Of a stretch of DNA of 64,000 nt, positions 62,306-64,000 are shown in pieces (within the stretch, counting starts at the first letter, position 1; each line of letters opens with the position of its first letter). The position numbers and the translations under genes are program-made. This stretch comes from G942493375 sp942493375 (GTDB lineage Bacteria > Armatimonadota > UBA5829). The DNA lies in the NCBI GenBank assembly GCA_942493375.1, contig OW818698.1, forward strand, positions 7,936,001 through 8,000,000, given 5' to 3'. The notes under the pieces were generated by a model. The model did no database searches. It had not been told where the DNA came from and saw only the letters and a list, made by a program, of their open reading frames with translations.

Positions 62306-63943
62306 TCAGTCGTGGCAGATGACTTCTATTCCTGTAGGGTCGATACTTTCCGGAAGCTCTACAGGCAGTATGCCTCTGAACTCGATCTTCCCCAGCATCG
62401 CATCCCTAACAGCCTCGACGCTTATTCTATAAGGTCCATAGTTGGCGACAATAGTGCCCGCAAACGGCAGTTCCGATGCCACATATGGATTGCTTGCAAC
62501 ATACAGGCACTTGCTGCATTTCTCAGCGACACCCTTCAGCAGATCGACTTGAACTGAGTTCAGCAGTCCAACCTGGCCAGCCTGGCTCTTGAAGGATGTG
62601 CTGATAAATACCATATCAGCCTTCTCTGCAAGTTCAAGTATCTCGTCATTCTCCGGTGCATCGGCTTTCGATGAGAAATAACGGATATCGGAGTTCGGAT
62701 AATCCTGCTTCAGTGCATCACAGATACTGAACAGGTTGTATTTCAATCCCCACTCAGGTTCGTGATATGGATGTGAAGGCTCCAGTAGTAGTACCTTTGC
62801 AGCAGGATCAACAGTAAGAGGCAGCAGTTTCTCATCATCTCTTATTATAGTCACTGACTTGTCAGCAACTTCACGTGCAACAGCCCAGCGGTCGGCAAGA
62901 GGCATTGCAGGCTTATTGTCTGTTGGATGGGGTTCATCAAACAACCGCAGTTTGTCTTTGTAGCGGAGTATGCGGTCAACAGCAGTATCAATTGTCTCCA
63001 TAGTCATTCTACCGTCCTCAAGGGCCTTGTGGACCCATTCGTGGACGTTCTCAAGACCAGAGGGGTCAAGTATCAAGTCATTTCCTGCATTAATAGCGAG
63101 AATAACCGCATCTTCAGGGCCATATCTTGAAACTATACCCGCCATCGCCATCGCATCGGTCACTACAAGACCATCAAAACCAATTTTCTCACGCAGAATG
63201 CCTGTAATTATCTTGCGGGATAGTGTAACAGGATAATCGGGGTCATAGCATTTATAGATGGCGTGGTTGGTCATCATGGATGCGACTCCGGCTTCTGTGG
63301 CTTTATAGAACGGCTTCAGGTGAATGGCTTCCATTTCCTCTTCGGTAACATTCATCTCTTCCAACGCAAAGTGAGGGTCAGCTTCATGCATACCTTCTCC
63401 GGCAAAATGTTTAGCCATTCCAAGCAATCTACCGGTCTGCATACCTAATGCATAAGCCGTAGCAATACGGGATACTTTACGATAATCGCTGCCTACACTT
63501 CGTGTATTGCAGATCGGGTTGGTCGGCACGGTGTTGACGTCAAAGACAGGGCTGGGAGTGATATTGATACCCAAATACTCAGCTTCCTGCGCACAGATCA
63601 CACCTGTGAGATGAGCCAATCGCTCCGCGTCGTCTTCATCAGCAATAGCGCCATATGCCATGAGTGCCGGAAACTCCACGCATGTCCCATCAGTCATGAA
63701 CTGCCCGGCACCCAGCTCAAGATCTGTGCAGATAAACAATGGTATCTTAGCACGGCTCTGGAGGTCCTTAATCATCTCCCGGAAACGTCCAGAATCGTCT
63801 TTAGGTCCTGCGCCAGGCCACACACCTCCGCATCCAAGCTTTTCAACTCCATCTATCGCACGCTGAATCGTTGGCCAGTTGGCAACCAACAGCAATTGTC
63901 CAATTTTCTCATCCAGTGTAAGGTCCATAACTTGCGGTCTCAA
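62306..63943 (-). CDS. Glycoside hydrolase family 3 protein (beta-N-acetylhexosaminidase-like)
   Basis: A 545-residue enzyme. The substrate loop is GMAKHFAGEGMHEADPHF (KHF motif), and the nucleophile Asp lies in LVVTDAMAMAGI. The second domain begins near VTIIRDDEKLLPL. Its organisation matches GH3 beta-N-acetylglucosaminidases (NagZ-like in the barrel) with an added C-terminal domain. TTG 63943 follows GGAGGT by seven bases, so TTG is the likely start. It is probably cytosolic and may release GlcNAc from peptidoglycan or chitin fragments, although beta-glucosidase activity cannot be excluded. Confidence 0.9.
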   Translation of the reverse strand: MRPQVMDLTLDEKIGQLLLVANWPTIQRAIDGVEKLGCGGVWPGAGPKDDSGRFREMIKDLQSRAKIPLFICTDLELGAGQFMTDGTCVEFPALMAYGAIADEDDAERLAHLTGVICAQEAEYLGINITPSPVFDVNTVPTNPICNTRSVGSDYRKVSRIATAYALGMQTGRLLGMAKHFAGEGMHEADPHFALEEMNVTEEEMEAIHLKPFYKATEAGVASMMTNHAIYKCYDPDYPVTLSRKIITGILREKIGFDGLVVTDAMAMAGIVSRYGPEDAVILAINAGNDLILDPSGLENVHEWVHKALEDGRMTMETIDTAVDRILRYKDKLRLFDEPHPTDNKPAMPLADRWAVAREVADKSVTIIRDDEKLLPLTVDPAAKVLLLEPSHPYHEPEWGLKYNLFSICDALKQDYPNSDIRYFSSKADAPENDEILELAEKADMVFISTSFKSQAGQVGLLNSVQVDLLKGVAEKCSKCLYVASNPYVASELPFAGTIVANYGPYRISVEAVRDAMLGKIEFRGILPVELPESIDPTGIEVICHD

Positions 63944-64000
63944 TAAACCACCTCCAAATCATTTCTCCAAACATTATACTGTAACAGAGAAGACTGCGAA

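Noticed and set aside
1..64000. Prophage or genomic island spanning the window
   Set aside because: Nearly all genes are housekeeping or metabolic, and there are no integrase, structural phage or conjugation genes. Only the two-gene ATPase module looks acquired.

Overview
The window looks like a chromosomal segment from a free-living, non-photosynthetic bacterium with roughly even base composition. It has no rRNA, prophage, CRISPR array or recognisable transposase. Several features together fit Armatimonadota or a related deep-branching phylum: a fused SecDF, a McsA-McsB-ClpC stress module, a short pilin-like protein of the type common in Armatimonadota and Planctomycetes, uncommon carbohydrate-active enzymes (GH172/DUF2961, heparinase II/III-like, ceramidase-like), and many short intergenic palindromes. 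This phylum call is an inference from gene content only.

Layout. 1-3.2 kb: a cut-off Gfo/Idh/MocA oxidoreductase, a PadR-like regulator and formate-tetrahydrofolate ligase. 3.5-11.3 kb: a small Gly-Pro-Met repeat membrane protein, RecJ, SecDF behind a perfect-consensus promoter, an acidic-tailed small protein coupled to endonuclease IV, and a 14-TM exporter. 11.3-12.2 kb: a heptamer-repeat block, RuvC and a 29-bp inverted repeat. 12.2-21.7 kb: a second Gfo/Idh/MocA protein, a HAD phosphatase, a eukaryote-like IMP dehydrogenase, and pentose-phosphate genes (rpiB and transaldolase on the minus strand, transketolase and zwf on the plus strand). 21.9-31.6 kb: a class III aminotransferase, a pilin, a DEAD-box helicase fused to a zinc ribbon, clpC-mcsB-mcsA-ilvE, and tRNA-Ser(UGA). 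31.7-36.5 kb: a frameshifted heparinase-like gene and a ceramidase-like hydrolase. 36.7-45.8 kb: a membrane/DUF4129/DUF4350/MoxR/DUF58 operon, with SpoIIM and RDD genes beyond an inserted two-gene AAA-ATPase plus DUF3226 (Toprim-like) module that resembles a defence system. 45.9-56.6 kb: a DRE-TIM aldolase, a SIS sugar isomerase/deaminase, an M20 peptidase, DUF3866, lpdA, gpsA and an active/inactive pair of M16 peptidases. 56.9-60.8 kb: dxs, a MobA-like nucleotidyltransferase, ispE and an SdpI-family protein. 61.1-64 kb: GH172 and GH3 glycosidases.

Most operons are tight, with ATGA, GTGA or TTGA overlaps. TTG starts with good Shine-Dalgarno sequences are frequent, so many start calls below differ from the longest ORF. 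Intergenic DNA is crowded with dispersed palindromes: a long hairpin family (TCATCCTGAGGAACGAAGG), a companion motif (GCAGGCTTCTAGCCTGC) found near it at all three of its sites, and a third family.

The points most worth a second look are the AAA/DUF3226 pair, the eukaryote-like IMP dehydrogenase, the palindromic repeat families, and the single-base frameshift in the heparinase-like gene.
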